Positions 6,847-15,812 of a stretch of 39,451 nucleotides of DNA are shown piece after piece; positions within the stretch are counted from its first letter, which is position 1, and the number at the start of each line of letters is the position of its first letter. The position numbers and the translations under genes were made by a program. Under the pieces are notes generated by a model. It searched no databases, was not told where the DNA came from, and saw nothing but the letters and a program-made list of their open reading frames with translations. Source of the stretch: Ignavibacteriales bacterium (lineage in GTDB: Bacteria > Bacteroidota > Ignavibacteria > T3Sed10-11); contig PWXV01000039.1 in NCBI GenBank assembly GCA_003568415.1, forward strand, positions 1-39,451, written 5' to 3'.

Positions 6847-7950
6847 ATGCTAAGAATACGAGATATAATCCAAGAAATGGAGATCTGGGCTCCACCCGGT
6901 ATTGCGTGGGAGCGAGATAATGTCGGCTTGCAGATTGGTGATGCAAACACTGAGGTAACGGGAGTGCTGGCTGCTCTTGAAATCACCCCGGAAATCATCA
7001 AAGAAGCACTGCAAAAGAAATGCAACCTCATCATCACCCACCATCCTCTCATCTTTAAACCTTTACAAAATCTGACACCAAAATCTTTTTCCGGTAAACT
7101 TGCCCTCGACATCGCACGGAATGGATTACATCTGTACGCAGCACATACCAATCTCGATTTCACCCGGGACGGAGTAAACTTCGTCCTCGGACAGAAACTA
7201 AATCTACAGAATACAGCATTCCTTTATCAAGAAGGCGGGACGACAAAAAAGGTAGCCGTATTTGTACCGGTCGATTATGTTGAACAGGTAACGAATGCAA
7301 TGACGGATGCTGGTGCAGGAATTATCGGCGATTATGAGGGGTGTTCATTTCAAACGCGCGGTACCGGTACATTCAGACCGCTTGAAGGTGCACAACCGTT
7401 CAGCGGTGATGTCGGCAAGCTTCAGCATGAAGATGAAGTTCGCATTGAAATGATTGTTCCAAAATGGAAGACACAAGCCGTTGTACAGGCTATGTCAGAT
7501 GCCCATCCATATGATGAAGTAGCATACGATATATATCCAAACGAAGCAGTCGATCCAAAATACGGAGCTGGAGTGATCGGCACTTTACCTGAGTCTCAAC
7601 CAATTGATGACTTTATCCAATTTGTTAAAAATACCCTGAAGGTACCAACGATCAGGTGGGCACAAGGTTCAGCGGATACAGTTTCACGGGTTGTAGTTTG
7701 CGGCGGCAGTGGATCTGATCTTGTTCCAATTGCTTTACAAAAGAAAGCCGATGCCTTTGTCACCGCCGATATCAAATATCATGCGTTCCACGAAGCGCGT
7801 GGAATTATACACCTTATCGATGCCGGGCATTATGAAACGGAGATATGGATCCTCGATGCGATTATGAACCGGCTCAAGAAAAAATTTGCCGACACAAGAA
7901 CGGAATTTTATAGGACAGAAATTACAACAAACCCGATACACTATAGTTAG
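6847..7950 (+). CDS. Nif3-like dinuclear metal-centre hexameric protein
   Basis: 367 residues of the long Nif3/YqfO type. The N-terminal half has the metal motif HHP (65-67) and HTNLD (100-104); a PII/CutA-like insert occupies about 135-240; the C-terminal half ends with the metal motif DAGHYETE. The start is fixed by the family N-terminus (RIRDII...WAPP...WDNVGLQ-like), although no Shine-Dalgarno is seen. The family binds two metal ions in a toroidal hexamer and is often labelled GTP cyclohydrolase I type 2, but its physiological reaction is unsettled. It heads the run Nif3 - zinc ribbon - RNase HI - rnpB, a gene order found in several bacterial phyla. Confidence 0.95.
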   Translation: MLRIRDIIQEMEIWAPPGIAWERDNVGLQIGDANTEVTGVLAALEITPEIIKEALQKKCNLIITHHPLIFKPLQNLTPKSFSGKLALDIARNGLHLYAAHTNLDFTRDGVNFVLGQKLNLQNTAFLYQEGGTTKKVAVFVPVDYVEQVTNAMTDAGAGIIGDYEGCSFQTRGTGTFRPLEGAQPFSGDVGKLQHEDEVRIEMIVPKWKTQAVVQAMSDAHPYDEVAYDIYPNEAVDPKYGAGVIGTLPESQPIDDFIQFVKNTLKVPTIRWAQGSADTVSRVVVCGGSGSDLVPIALQKKADAFVTADIKYHAFHEARGIIHLIDAGHYETEIWILDAIMNRLKKKFADTRTEFYRTEITTNPIHYS

Positions 7951-7965
7951 GAGGAGGCGATTACA

Positions 7966-8697
7966 TTGGAAAATAAAATCAAATTGCTCTATATGCTGCA
8001 AACACTTGACCTTAAACTGATGGACCTTGAAGAAGAAAAGGGTGATCTCCCGGGTATCGTGAGAAATTTAAACGATCAGATACAAGAGACGCAAACGCAA
8101 ATTGATGCATTACAAAAGCAGATCGACGAACATCTTGCAGCCCGCGAAAAGGCAAACCTGGATGAGGAAACATTAAACCAGCGCGTCGAGGAGTTAAAAA
8201 AACAGTTGTACGAAGTTCGTAATAACAAAGAGTACGACGCCATTACAAAAGAGATCACCGAAGCTGAAGATAAAATCATGGCCTGCATGCAGGCAGCAGA
8301 AGATAATGATGCAAAACAGAAAGAGTTAAGTACAAGCGTCGACGAGTTGAAACAAAAATTAGAATCGCTCCAATCTGAGCTCAGTGAAAATAAAAAGGAT
8401 CTTCAGGAAGTTTCGAAAATACACGAAGATGAAGAGCTGCAGTTACAGCACGAGCGGGATAAGATAGCCCGGCAGTTAACGGATGAAGCGTTGTCATCAT
8501 ATGATCGGATCAGATCGGCTAAATACGGTAAAGCAGTTGTTCCGATTACCCGTGGTGCGTGTGGAGGATGTTATAAAACCGTACCCCCACAACTCAATCT
8601 TCTGCTCCGAAAGAACGATGAGATTCATCACTGTGAGAATTGCGGACGAATTCTGATCGCCGAAGAAATAGCAGCGGAGGTAAATAAAGTCGCTTGA
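7966..8697 (+). CDS. Coiled-coil C4 zinc-ribbon protein (COG1579)
   Basis: 243 residues from a TTG start, supported by AGGAGGAGG just upstream. Residues about 10-175 are a long two-stranded coiled coil rich in Q, E and K; residues about 196-232 hold two CxxC knuckles (CGGC and CENC) forming the C-terminal zinc ribbon. The N-terminus (LLYMLQTLDLKL) is typical of the family. These proteins are thought to bind nucleic acid; the exact role is unclear. The gene follows the Nif3-like gene by 15 bases and its TGA stop overlaps the next gene's ATG by one base. Confidence 0.9.
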   Translation: MENKIKLLYMLQTLDLKLMDLEEEKGDLPGIVRNLNDQIQETQTQIDALQKQIDEHLAAREKANLDEETLNQRVEELKKQLYEVRNNKEYDAITKEITEAEDKIMACMQAAEDNDAKQKELSTSVDELKQKLESLQSELSENKKDLQEVSKIHEDEELQLQHERDKIARQLTDEALSSYDRIRSAKYGKAVVPITRGACGGCYKTVPPQLNLLLRKNDEIHHCENCGRILIAEEIAAEVNKVA

Positions 8698-9170
8698 TGA
8701 TCCACATTTATATTGACGGTGCTTCGCGCGGCAACCCCGGCGAAGCCGGTATCGGAATTGTTATAAAAACCGATAAAGGTGAAACTATATTTTCTGCCGC
8801 TGGATATGCAGGTAAAATGACCAACAATCAGGCAGAATATAACGCACTGATAGCTGCCCTTACAAAACTCAAAAAAACTCCATCTCTTATTTCACGCAAC
8901 GCTTCCGGCTCATCAACTGAAGTTGTCATTCACTCCGACAGCGAACTTGTTGTAAAACAACTTAATGGACAATATAAAGTCAAAGAAAACGAGCTTAAAA
9001 AGCTAAACAATAGAGTCCAGGATCTGATCCGCTTAATTTCAGCAAATCAAACAGAAAAGGATAAACCTGGGGTAAATATTTCATTTAAACACGTTCGCAG
9101 GGAACAAAATCGCGAAGCCGACCGACTGGCAAATGCCGGTATAGACTCAAAAATCCCTCTTTCATTATAG
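8697..9170 (+). CDS. rnhA: Ribonuclease HI
   Basis: 157 residues starting at the ATG that overlaps the preceding stop (TGATG). All four acidic catalytic positions are visible: D7 in YIDGASRGNPG, E47 in NNQAEYNAL, D81 in IHSDSELV and D142 in READRLAN. The enzyme cleaves RNA in RNA-DNA hybrids. A basic/serine-rich insertion at about 60-75 between the third strand and the D81 strand is mildly unusual. It is followed after 108 bases by the RNase P RNA. Confidence 0.94.
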   Translation: MIHIYIDGASRGNPGEAGIGIVIKTDKGETIFSAAGYAGKMTNNQAEYNALIAALTKLKKTPSLISRNASGSSTEVVIHSDSELVVKQLNGQYKVKENELKKLNNRVQDLIRLISANQTEKDKPGVNISFKHVRREQNREADRLANAGIDSKIPLSL

Positions 9171-9278
9171 CACTCCTTGAACTTTATTCCGATAGTTAAT
9201 ATATTGGTATCAATAGTGAATATTAATAATTAATTTGAAGCTTTACAGGATTGGTACAGGATATTTTAGGAACATTTT

Positions 9279-9745
9279 ATCCGAAAATGTCGGGCAATCG
9301 CTCCGATTATCTATCTATAAATCGGGGAGGAAAGTCCGAACTCCATAGGGCAGGGTGCTCTGCGCAAGCAGAGGGAATCCGTTTCAAGGCGGATCTACGG
9401 AAAGTGCCACAGAAAACAGACCGCCCGACTGCGCTAAAGCTTCGTCGGGTATTCCCCACGAAGTTATCGAGCAAAAGAGGGCTTGCCCTCCGAAGCTCGA
9501 AGAGTGCAGGAGGGTCAGGGTGAAAAGGTGAGGTAAGAGCTCACCGCTCCGACAGGTGACTGTCGGGGGCACGGTAAACCCCACCCGGAGCAAGACCAAA
9601 TAAGAGAGGAACCGACGTTGCCCGCGTCGTTCGTCCCGGGTAATCGGGATATATACTCTCGGGTAGGTCGCGCAGATAAATGGTTGCCTCCCCCGACTCG
9701 TCGGGGCAGACAGAATTCGGCTTACAGACAGATTCGGATTTTTTT
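9279..9745 (+). ncRNA. rnpB: RNase P RNA, class A
   Basis: The catalytic RNA that matures tRNA 5' ends. Visible conserved blocks: GAGGAAAGTCCGAACTCC (9327-9344), ACAGAAA near 9410, GGTGAAAAGGTGAGGTAAGAGC (about 9517-9540), AGATAAATGGTTGCC (9674-9688) and ACAGAATTCGGCTTAC (9710-9725). The ends are set by helix P1: ATCCGAA (9279-9285) pairs with TTCGGAT (9733-9739), followed by a T-run to about 9745 that acts as the terminator. A P19-like hairpin is seen at 9691-9706. The arm at 9424-9500 is enlarged, making the RNA about 460 bases, longer than usual. Confidence 0.95.
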
Positions 9746-9789
9746 CTAAAATTCCAAACCGATCCGTTAGGGCTTCGGAAGGGATACCA

Positions 9790-11571
9790 ATGGAACAAAC
9801 ACAAAGGAACTCTGGTGCATCTCTACCGAAAGAATCACAAGCTGAAAACAAATCGAGTCTTACCAGTAATAAACGTTGGACTTTAACAGACCCTGCTCCC
9901 GAAGAAATTCTTAAACCCCTCGAAGAAAAACTCGGGATCGGCAGAACACTTACCTCCATTCTCATTAACAGAGGCATAGATACTTTTGAAAAAGCCCGGG
10001 AATATTTCCGTCCCGGTGTTGATTATTTGCATGATCCTCATTTGATGGATGGAATGGATATCGCAATCAAACGTATACGTAAAGCACGCGATACCGGCGA
10101 AGGCATTATGATCTACGGCGATTACGATGTTGACGGTACCAACGGAACTGCGATGTTATACCGGTATCTCAGTTCTATAGGATGTAAAGTATCCTACTTT
10201 ATACCCGATAGAATTAAAGATGGATATGGACTATCCATTTCCGGCATAGATAAAGCTATCAATCGTGGTGTCAGCTTACTTATCTCAATCGATTGCGGTG
10301 TAACGGCAAACGAACAGGTAGAGTATGCAAATCAAAAAAATGTTGACTGTATTATATGCGATCATCATGAACCGGGTGACGAGCTGCCAAACGCATACGC
10401 TATATTGAATCCGTTAAAGCCCGGATGTAATTATCCGTTTAAATATCTGAGTGGATGCGGGGTCGGATTTAAACTCGTCCATGGACTTGCCCTTGAACTC
10501 GGGCACGAAGAGAGAGCGTTCGAATATCTCGATTATGTTGCACTTGCAAGCGCAGCCGACATTGTGCCGCTTGAAGGTGAAAATCGGGTAGTTGTCAAAA
10601 TGGGATTGGACCTTATTAATAAAAACCCGCGGCCTGGTATCAGAGCAATTATTGAAAGCTCGAATTTAAAACCGGGTAAAATTAATACCGGTCAGGTAGT
10701 CTTTGTCATAGCACCGCGCATCAACGCAGTCGGCAGACTCGGTGATGCCCGCCGCGCAGTAGAATTGCTCACATGTGAAGATTACTCACAGGCGTGTGAG
10801 TTTGCGCAAATTGTCGAATCGGAAAATTATAATCGCCGCAAAATTGACGAGATGACATTCAACGAGGCAATGGAAATTGCAGAAGCATATATCGAAGATA
10901 CCGGGGACCTTTTTCCGCTCATTTTACATCAGGACGACTGGCATCCGGGAGTCATCGGTATTGTAGCTTCCCGGCTCGTTGAAAAGTACTACCGTCCGAC
11001 AATATTGATGACAACTATAGACGGTGTGGCAAAAGGATCTGCACGGAGTATTGCCGGGTTTGATATATATCAGGCATTGAAACAAGTTGAAGATTATACT
11101 CTACAATTCGGCGGTCATAAGTATGCTGCCGGTTTGTCAGTAGATCTCGACCGGTTGGATGAATTCCGTAAAGCATTCAACAAGGTGGCAAGCGAATATC
11201 TTACCGAAGAAATAATGACACCCGAAATAAAAATCGATGCACTGTTGTCATTCGATGAGATAACACCGAAATTTGTGCGGATACTTGAGATGTTTGCTCC
11301 TTTTGGCCCCGAAAATCTTAATCCGACATTTTATTCCAATAGTCTGCATGTAGTCGGTTCACCGAAGATAGTCGGTAAAAATCATTTACTGATGCGCGTA
11401 CGGCAAAAGGATCTTATCCTCGATGCAATAGGTTTTAACCTTGGAGGCCTTTTACCTGTAGTAAGCGAAAAAGGCAAGGAGATTCAGATGGTTTATACAA
11501 TCCATCAAAATGAATGGAACGGTGTGGTTTCAACACAGCTTAGAATAAAAGATATAAAAGAGCAATCATAA
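9790..11571 (+). CDS. recJ: Single-stranded-DNA exonuclease RecJ
   Basis: 593 residues. DHH-family motifs are in order: YGDYDVDGTNG (109-119), SIDCG (166-170), and DHH (191-193). The DHHA1 part carries GGHKYAAG at about residue 440, and an OB-fold C-terminus follows. RecJ degrades single-stranded DNA 5' to 3' using Mn2+ during recombination and repair. The first ~35 residues form a polar, low-complexity extension before the conserved core, so a later start cannot be excluded, although GGGA stands upstream of this ATG. It is the first of a repair-rich plus-strand run. Confidence 0.95.
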   Translation: MEQTQRNSGASLPKESQAENKSSLTSNKRWTLTDPAPEEILKPLEEKLGIGRTLTSILINRGIDTFEKAREYFRPGVDYLHDPHLMDGMDIAIKRIRKARDTGEGIMIYGDYDVDGTNGTAMLYRYLSSIGCKVSYFIPDRIKDGYGLSISGIDKAINRGVSLLISIDCGVTANEQVEYANQKNVDCIICDHHEPGDELPNAYAILNPLKPGCNYPFKYLSGCGVGFKLVHGLALELGHEERAFEYLDYVALASAADIVPLEGENRVVVKMGLDLINKNPRPGIRAIIESSNLKPGKINTGQVVFVIAPRINAVGRLGDARRAVELLTCEDYSQACEFAQIVESENYNRRKIDEMTFNEAMEIAEAYIEDTGDLFPLILHQDDWHPGVIGIVASRLVEKYYRPTILMTTIDGVAKGSARSIAGFDIYQALKQVEDYTLQFGGHKYAAGLSVDLDRLDEFRKAFNKVASEYLTEEIMTPEIKIDALLSFDEITPKFVRILEMFAPFGPENLNPTFYSNSLHVVGSPKIVGKNHLLMRVRQKDLILDAIGFNLGGLLPVVSEKGKEIQMVYTIHQNEWNGVVSTQLRIKDIKEQS

Positions 11572-11586
11572 AGGTACAGGATTGTT

Positions 11587-12342
11587 ATGGCAGGTCACTC
11601 GAAGTGGTCACAGATCAAGCGAAAGAAAGCCGTGAACGATCAGCGCCGCGGCCAGATTTTTACAAAAATAATTAAGGAAATTTCTGTCGCAGCCCTCGAA
11701 GGCGGCGGCGATCCCGAGGCCAATCCCAGATTGCGATTGGCAATTCAAATGGCAAAAGATGCAAATATGCCGCAGGATAATATCAATCGTGCCATCAAAC
11801 GCGGGACGGGAGAACTGCCCGGTATGCAGTTCGAAGAAATCGTCTACGAGGGGTACGGCCCCGGCGGTGTCGCAATTCTTATGGAATCGGTGACCGATAA
11901 CCGGAATCGTACCGTTGCCGAGATCCGGCATTTATTAAGTAAAAACAATGGCCGGCTTGGCGAAGCCGGAAGCGTTGCATGGATGTTTACCAGAAAAGGT
12001 GCGATTCGGGTTCCAACCAGCAAAATCGAAGAGGACGACCTACTTCATGTTGCGATCGAATCGGGTGCAGATGACATGCAGCCAACCGATGATTATTATG
12101 AAATTACAACGACTATGGAAAACTTCGAAAAAGTAAAACAGGCCCTTGCTGATAAAAATATACCGGTTGACTCTGCAGAACTGCAGATGGAGCCGAACAG
12201 CACCGTTCCCGTTGAGGGGAAAGATGCTGAACAAGTCCTCAAGCTTATCGAGGTACTGGACGAACACGACGACATTCAAAATGTCTATGCAAACTTTGAG
12301 ATTGACGACGCAGTATTTGAAAAACTTGCCCAGGAAAGCTAA
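11587..12342 (+). CDS. yebC: YebC/PmpR family protein
   Basis: 251 residues, the normal family length, with the diagnostic N-terminus MAGHSKWSQIKRKKAVND and the core block GYGPGGVA. Members were described as transcriptional regulators (PmpR) and, more recently, as factors that help ribosomes through difficult proline stretches; the mitochondrial relative is TACO1. Placement just upstream of ruvC is a classic bacterial linkage. It follows recJ by 15 bases. Confidence 0.96.
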   Translation: MAGHSKWSQIKRKKAVNDQRRGQIFTKIIKEISVAALEGGGDPEANPRLRLAIQMAKDANMPQDNINRAIKRGTGELPGMQFEEIVYEGYGPGGVAILMESVTDNRNRTVAEIRHLLSKNNGRLGEAGSVAWMFTRKGAIRVPTSKIEEDDLLHVAIESGADDMQPTDDYYEITTTMENFEKVKQALADKNIPVDSAELQMEPNSTVPVEGKDAEQVLKLIEVLDEHDDIQNVYANFEIDDAVFEKLAQES

Positions 12343-12344
12343 TA

Positions 12345-12466
12345 CAGTTTCCAGTTTACAGTTTTCAGTTTGACACATATTTTTTTCACATTACATGGCA
12401 ACACTCAACTGGAAGCTCTAAAACGGAAACCCAATACTGATAACTAATAACTGAAAACCGGAAGCT
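12345..12466. repeat. Intergenic imperfect inverted repeat, copy 1
   Basis: A stretch built from CAGTTTACAGTTTTCAG-like words. The left arm at 12345-12371 is roughly complementary to the right arm AACTGAAAACCGGAAGCT (12449-12466). The pattern recurs downstream of ruvA (14133-14224), so it appears to be a dispersed palindromic family in this genome. It lies wholly between yebC and ruvC. Confidence 0.6.
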
Positions 12467-12470
12467 CAAT

Positions 12471-13013
12471 ATGATCGTTCTCGGTGTTGATCCGGGTACC
12501 CTGACAACCGGCTACGGAGTGATTGGATGGAAAAACGGTAAGCTGTACCGAATTCATCACGGTGTTATTAAAAACAAATCCACCGATTCAATGCCGCTCC
12601 GTCTGCAGGCAATACATACTCAATTGGTAAATATCATCAAGCGGTATCATCCGGATGAATTCGCAATTGAATCGGCTTTTTACGGAAAGAATGTTCAATC
12701 GGCATTGAAGATCGGCCATGCCCGTGGTGTTTCGATATTAGCCGCCGTCCAGTACGAACTACCAACGACCGAATATTCACCACGTGAAATAAAACGGGCA
12801 CTCGTTGGTAACGGTGCAGCATCAAAAGACCAGGTAGCATATATGGTTTGCAACATATTGAACATACCAAAGGAAGATATGATGCATGATGTGAGTGATG
12901 CACTTGCTGTTGCAATCTGTCATCTGCATAAAACCATCTCGCCATTCAATCAGAAACAATTTAAAAACTGGAAATCATTTATTGAAGCACATCCCGAAAG
13001 AGTAATCACGTGA
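12471..13013 (+). CDS. ruvC: Holliday junction endonuclease RuvC
   Basis: 180 residues with the family fold and acidic active site: D7 in GVDPGT, E67 in AIESAF, and the pair D140/D143 in HDVSDALAVAICH. RuvC cuts four-way junctions symmetrically as a dimer, working with RuvAB. The protein is slightly longer at the C-terminus than many. Its TGA stop overlaps the GTG start of the next gene by four bases, so the following unknown protein is translated with it. Confidence 0.96.
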   Translation: MIVLGVDPGTLTTGYGVIGWKNGKLYRIHHGVIKNKSTDSMPLRLQAIHTQLVNIIKRYHPDEFAIESAFYGKNVQSALKIGHARGVSILAAVQYELPTTEYSPREIKRALVGNGAASKDQVAYMVCNILNIPKEDMMHDVSDALAVAICHLHKTISPFNQKQFKNWKSFIEAHPERVIT

Positions 13014-13513
13014 TCAAATTTATACTGCTGGCAGCAAGCACTGTAGTATTAGTCGCATCCCCGCTCATTGCACAGGACATCCCCTTTGATAAAAAGGTTG
13101 CATCATTTAATGAGATTCCTATAGTTGAACATGACCGTGTTACGATATTATTAAAAGATATGACCCGGGTTACCGGTAATTTTATCGTGTATGAGATGAA
13201 TACTGTTACCGTGAAAAAAGACGACGGCGATTTACACTCCGTACCCGTCGGCGATATTGCATATTCTCGGCTTGAATATGACCGCAGCGGCCGCGCACTG
13301 CGATCGGGTATGTGGGGCGGTATAGTCGGACTTTTCGCCGGAATTCCGCTTGGTGCACACTTTGTCAGCCAGCGTGGTCCGGATGAGTCCGTAAGCGATG
13401 CTTTTTTATATATAGGATCAAGTCTTGGTGCCGGAGTCGTCGGTGGACTTGTGGGTATAGGCTACGGACTCGTATCAACTCCAGGTGATGTAGTATATAA
13501 GATAGAGCGTTAA
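13010..13513 (+). CDS. Exported glycine-rich protein of unknown function in the ruv operon
   Basis: 167 residues from a GTG in a GTGA overlap with ruvC. An N-terminal signal peptide is clear (hydrophobic 3-20, probable cleavage after LIAQ or just before it). Residues 30-90 are a small beta-rich segment (ILLKDMTRVTGNF, TVTVKKDDGD) reminiscent of proteins whose strands echo 'modulation of local structure' phrases. Residues about 95-158 contain glycine-zipper-like hydrophobic stretches (GMWGGIVGLFAGIPLG, GSSLGAGVVGGLVGIGYG). I recognise no named family. It ends two bases before ruvA. Its export is at odds with the cytosolic job of its neighbours. Confidence 0.75.
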   Translation: MIKFILLAASTVVLVASPLIAQDIPFDKKVASFNEIPIVEHDRVTILLKDMTRVTGNFIVYEMNTVTVKKDDGDLHSVPVGDIAYSRLEYDRSGRALRSGMWGGIVGLFAGIPLGAHFVSQRGPDESVSDAFLYIGSSLGAGVVGGLVGIGYGLVSTPGDVVYKIER

Positions 13514-13515
13514 TT

Positions 13516-14115
13516 ATGATCGGACAATTAACCGGAAAGATTATTCATAAATCCCCCACCGAAACAATCATCGATGTCGGTGGTGTCGGCTATCAGATAC
13601 ACGTTCCTGTTACCACCTTCGACCGGTTACCGGAAGTTGGACAAACAACGACATTATTCACCTATTTGCACGTACGGGAAGATGCCTTACAGTTGTACGG
13701 TTTCTCAACAAAACAGGACAAAGAAATATTTCGAAAACTTATCACCATATCCGGTGTGGGTCCTAAACTTGCTCAAACCGTACTGTCGGGATTATCGTAT
13801 GATGAACTTATCCGGGCAATACAACAGGGTAATATCGCACAACTTAATAAGATCGCCGGTGTCGGCAGAAAAACCGCCGAGCGTCTTATTGTCGAGCTAC
13901 GCGATAAACTTGACGAGATCCATCTCGCCGAAGAACAGCCGGGCATCAAAACCCTCGACAGCATCCAGACAGAAGCGTTGCTTGCATTAACAACGCTCGG
14001 TTATTCACGTAACGCCTCTGAAAATGCACTGCGTAACGTACTTGCCGAACGCACTGGCGATACTATTTCTATCGAAGATTTGATAAAAGCGGCGTTGAGA
14101 AAATTAGGAAAATGA
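13516..14115 (+). CDS. ruvA: Holliday junction protein RuvA
   Basis: 199 residues of normal length. The OB-fold N-terminus (MIGQLTGKI...VGGVGYQIHVP) is followed by two helix-hairpin-helix motifs (ISGVGPKLAQTVL and IAGVGRKTAERLI) and a C-terminal domain III (about 150-199) that contacts RuvB. RuvA tetramers grip four-way junctions and load the RuvB motor. It begins two bases after the exported unknown. Confidence 0.96.
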   Translation: MIGQLTGKIIHKSPTETIIDVGGVGYQIHVPVTTFDRLPEVGQTTTLFTYLHVREDALQLYGFSTKQDKEIFRKLITISGVGPKLAQTVLSGLSYDELIRAIQQGNIAQLNKIAGVGRKTAERLIVELRDKLDEIHLAEEQPGIKTLDSIQTEALLALTTLGYSRNASENALRNVLAERTGDTISIEDLIKAALRKLGK

Positions 14116-14132
14116 ATGTAGTTTCTAACTGG

Positions 14133-14224
14133 CAGTTTACAGTTTCCGGTTTATTGTTTACAGTTATTGTTGCACGAACGGATGTCCCGTCGGAACTGAA
14201 TACCGACAACCGGAAACCGTAAAC
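14133..14224. repeat. Intergenic inverted repeat, copy 2
   Basis: GTTTACAGTTTCCGGT (14135-14150) pairs with ACCGGAAACCGTAAAC (14209-14224) over 16 positions with one mismatch. A smaller hairpin lies inside (GTCGG 14189-14193 with CCGAC 14203-14207). The words match those of the repeat before ruvC. It separates ruvA from ruvB and could fold strongly in the transcript. Confidence 0.65.
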
Positions 14225-14291
14225 TTCGATACGTATGAACTTATCATTTTACTATTGATTGTGAGGGTCTAAATCCCTACTTTGATTGATT

Positions 14292-15350
14292 ATGACACGA
14301 CACAGCGACTTCACTTCACCTGAACGGTTTGAAACAGACCGGGAATTTGATCAAACATTACGTCCGCTCTCATTTGATGATTTCATCGGACAGGATTCGC
14401 TATCATCGAATCTGAAAGTTTTTATCACGGCAGCCAAACAAAGGGGTGAGGCGCTTGATCACGTTCTGTTAACCGGTCCCCCGGGTCTCGGAAAAACCAC
14501 GCTGGCTTACATTATAGCTAATGAACTTGGTGCTACGATACGTCTTTCCTCGGGTCCTGTGCTCGAACGACCGGGCGACCTTGCCGGATTGTTGACCAAT
14601 TTAAACGAGGGCGATGTTCTTTTCATAGATGAAATTCATCGGCTCAATCCAACTGTGGAAGAATACCTGTATTCGGCAATGGAGGATTTTCGCATCGATA
14701 TAATGATCGACCGTGGACCGAATGCACGAAGCATACAACTCAGTCTCCCGCGTTTCACGCTTGTCGGTGCTACCACACGTGCAGGATTATTAACAGCACC
14801 GTTACGTGCCCGCTTCGGAATCACAAACCGACTCGATTATTACGATAAAAACGAACTCTTCCAGATCATTAAACGCTCGGCTTCATTATTAGATGTAAAT
14901 ATCCGTGATGATGGTGCATTGGAAATCGCCGGACGATCACGGGGTACACCCCGTATTGCAAACCGCCTCCTGAGGCGTTGCAGGGATTTTGCAGAAGCAG
15001 AAGACAGTCTTCGGAAACACAACGGCATTATTACCAAAGAAGTAGCCGATTATTCATTACAAAAACTCGAAGTCGATGAACTCGGTCTCGATGAAATGGA
15101 TAAGCGTATATTACTCTCTATTATAGATAAATACAAAGGCGGCCCGGTAGGATTGAACACCCTCGCCGTGACGGTGGGTGAGGAATCCGGCACAATCGAG
15201 GAGGTATATGAACCATTCCTCATTCGCGAAGGTTTTTTAAAACGAACCGCACGAGGCCGCGAAGTAACCGATATCGTGTATAAACATTTTAATCGCCGGA
15301 AACCCGATCCGGGACGAACGAATCAACTCCCGCTCATTGAAGGATTATAG
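14292..15350 (+). CDS. ruvB: Holliday junction branch-migration ATPase RuvB
   Basis: 352 residues from the ATG at 14292; a TTG two codons upstream is less likely. Walker A is GPPGLGKTT (62-70), Walker B FIDEIH (111-116), sensor 1 GATTRAG (159-165), and the C-terminal winged helix begins at about 265. RuvB hexamers pump DNA through the RuvA-bound junction. It is split from ruvA by 176 bases containing a repeat hairpin, so it may have its own promoter. Confidence 0.96.
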   Translation: MTRHSDFTSPERFETDREFDQTLRPLSFDDFIGQDSLSSNLKVFITAAKQRGEALDHVLLTGPPGLGKTTLAYIIANELGATIRLSSGPVLERPGDLAGLLTNLNEGDVLFIDEIHRLNPTVEEYLYSAMEDFRIDIMIDRGPNARSIQLSLPRFTLVGATTRAGLLTAPLRARFGITNRLDYYDKNELFQIIKRSASLLDVNIRDDGALEIAGRSRGTPRIANRLLRRCRDFAEAEDSLRKHNGIITKEVADYSLQKLEVDELGLDEMDKRILLSIIDKYKGGPVGLNTLAVTVGEESGTIEEVYEPFLIREGFLKRTARGREVTDIVYKHFNRRKPDPGRTNQLPLIEGL

Positions 15351-15351
15351 A

Positions 15352-15798
15352 ATGTCACATCAACGGTATAAGTTAAAGCAAACATATATCGGACATTTAA
15401 AACGGGGAACCGATTTGTTAAACGGCATAACCGATTATATAGTCAAGCATAAAATTCAAACCGGTGAGATACGCGGTTTGGGTGCGGTCTCCAAAGCAGT
15501 GGTCTGGTATTTCAATCAGAATACAAAAGAATATGAAGAAATAACATTTGACGAGCATCTTGAAATATTGTCTCTCTACGGGAATATTTCAATCCGCAAC
15601 TACGAACCGTTTGCTCATGTTCATGTTATGCTCGGAAATAATAAAGGAGAAGCATTCGGCGGACATCTGGCCACAGGATCTATTGTCTTTGCCGCAGAGA
15701 TGATAATTCACGAGTTCGACGGTGAAAAGATTGTCCGTGAACGGGATCCGGAAACCGGATTATACCTGTGGGACTACAGGCAAGAATTGTTGGCGTAA
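15352..15798 (+). CDS. PPC/DUF296 domain protein
   Basis: 148 residues starting one base after the ruvB stop. The whole chain is one PPC (DUF296) domain: GLGAVSKAVVWYF, then ISIRNYEPFAHVHVMLGN and GGHLATGSIVFAAEMII, with the conserved histidines of the trimer interface. In plants the domain is found with AT-hooks; bacterial single-domain forms are trimers, often with bound metal, of unknown function. Here it probably belongs to the ruvB transcript. Confidence 0.9.
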   Translation: MSHQRYKLKQTYIGHLKRGTDLLNGITDYIVKHKIQTGEIRGLGAVSKAVVWYFNQNTKEYEEITFDEHLEILSLYGNISIRNYEPFAHVHVMLGNNKGEAFGGHLATGSIVFAAEMIIHEFDGEKIVRERDPETGLYLWDYRQELLA

Positions 15799-15812
15799 TA
15801 AAAGGTAAAAAT

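Noticed and set aside
9251-9977. Reading frames on both strands over 9251-9977
   Set aside because: They lie across the RNase P RNA and the start of recJ; the RNA's conserved blocks and helices explain the sequence, and the translations have no domain character.
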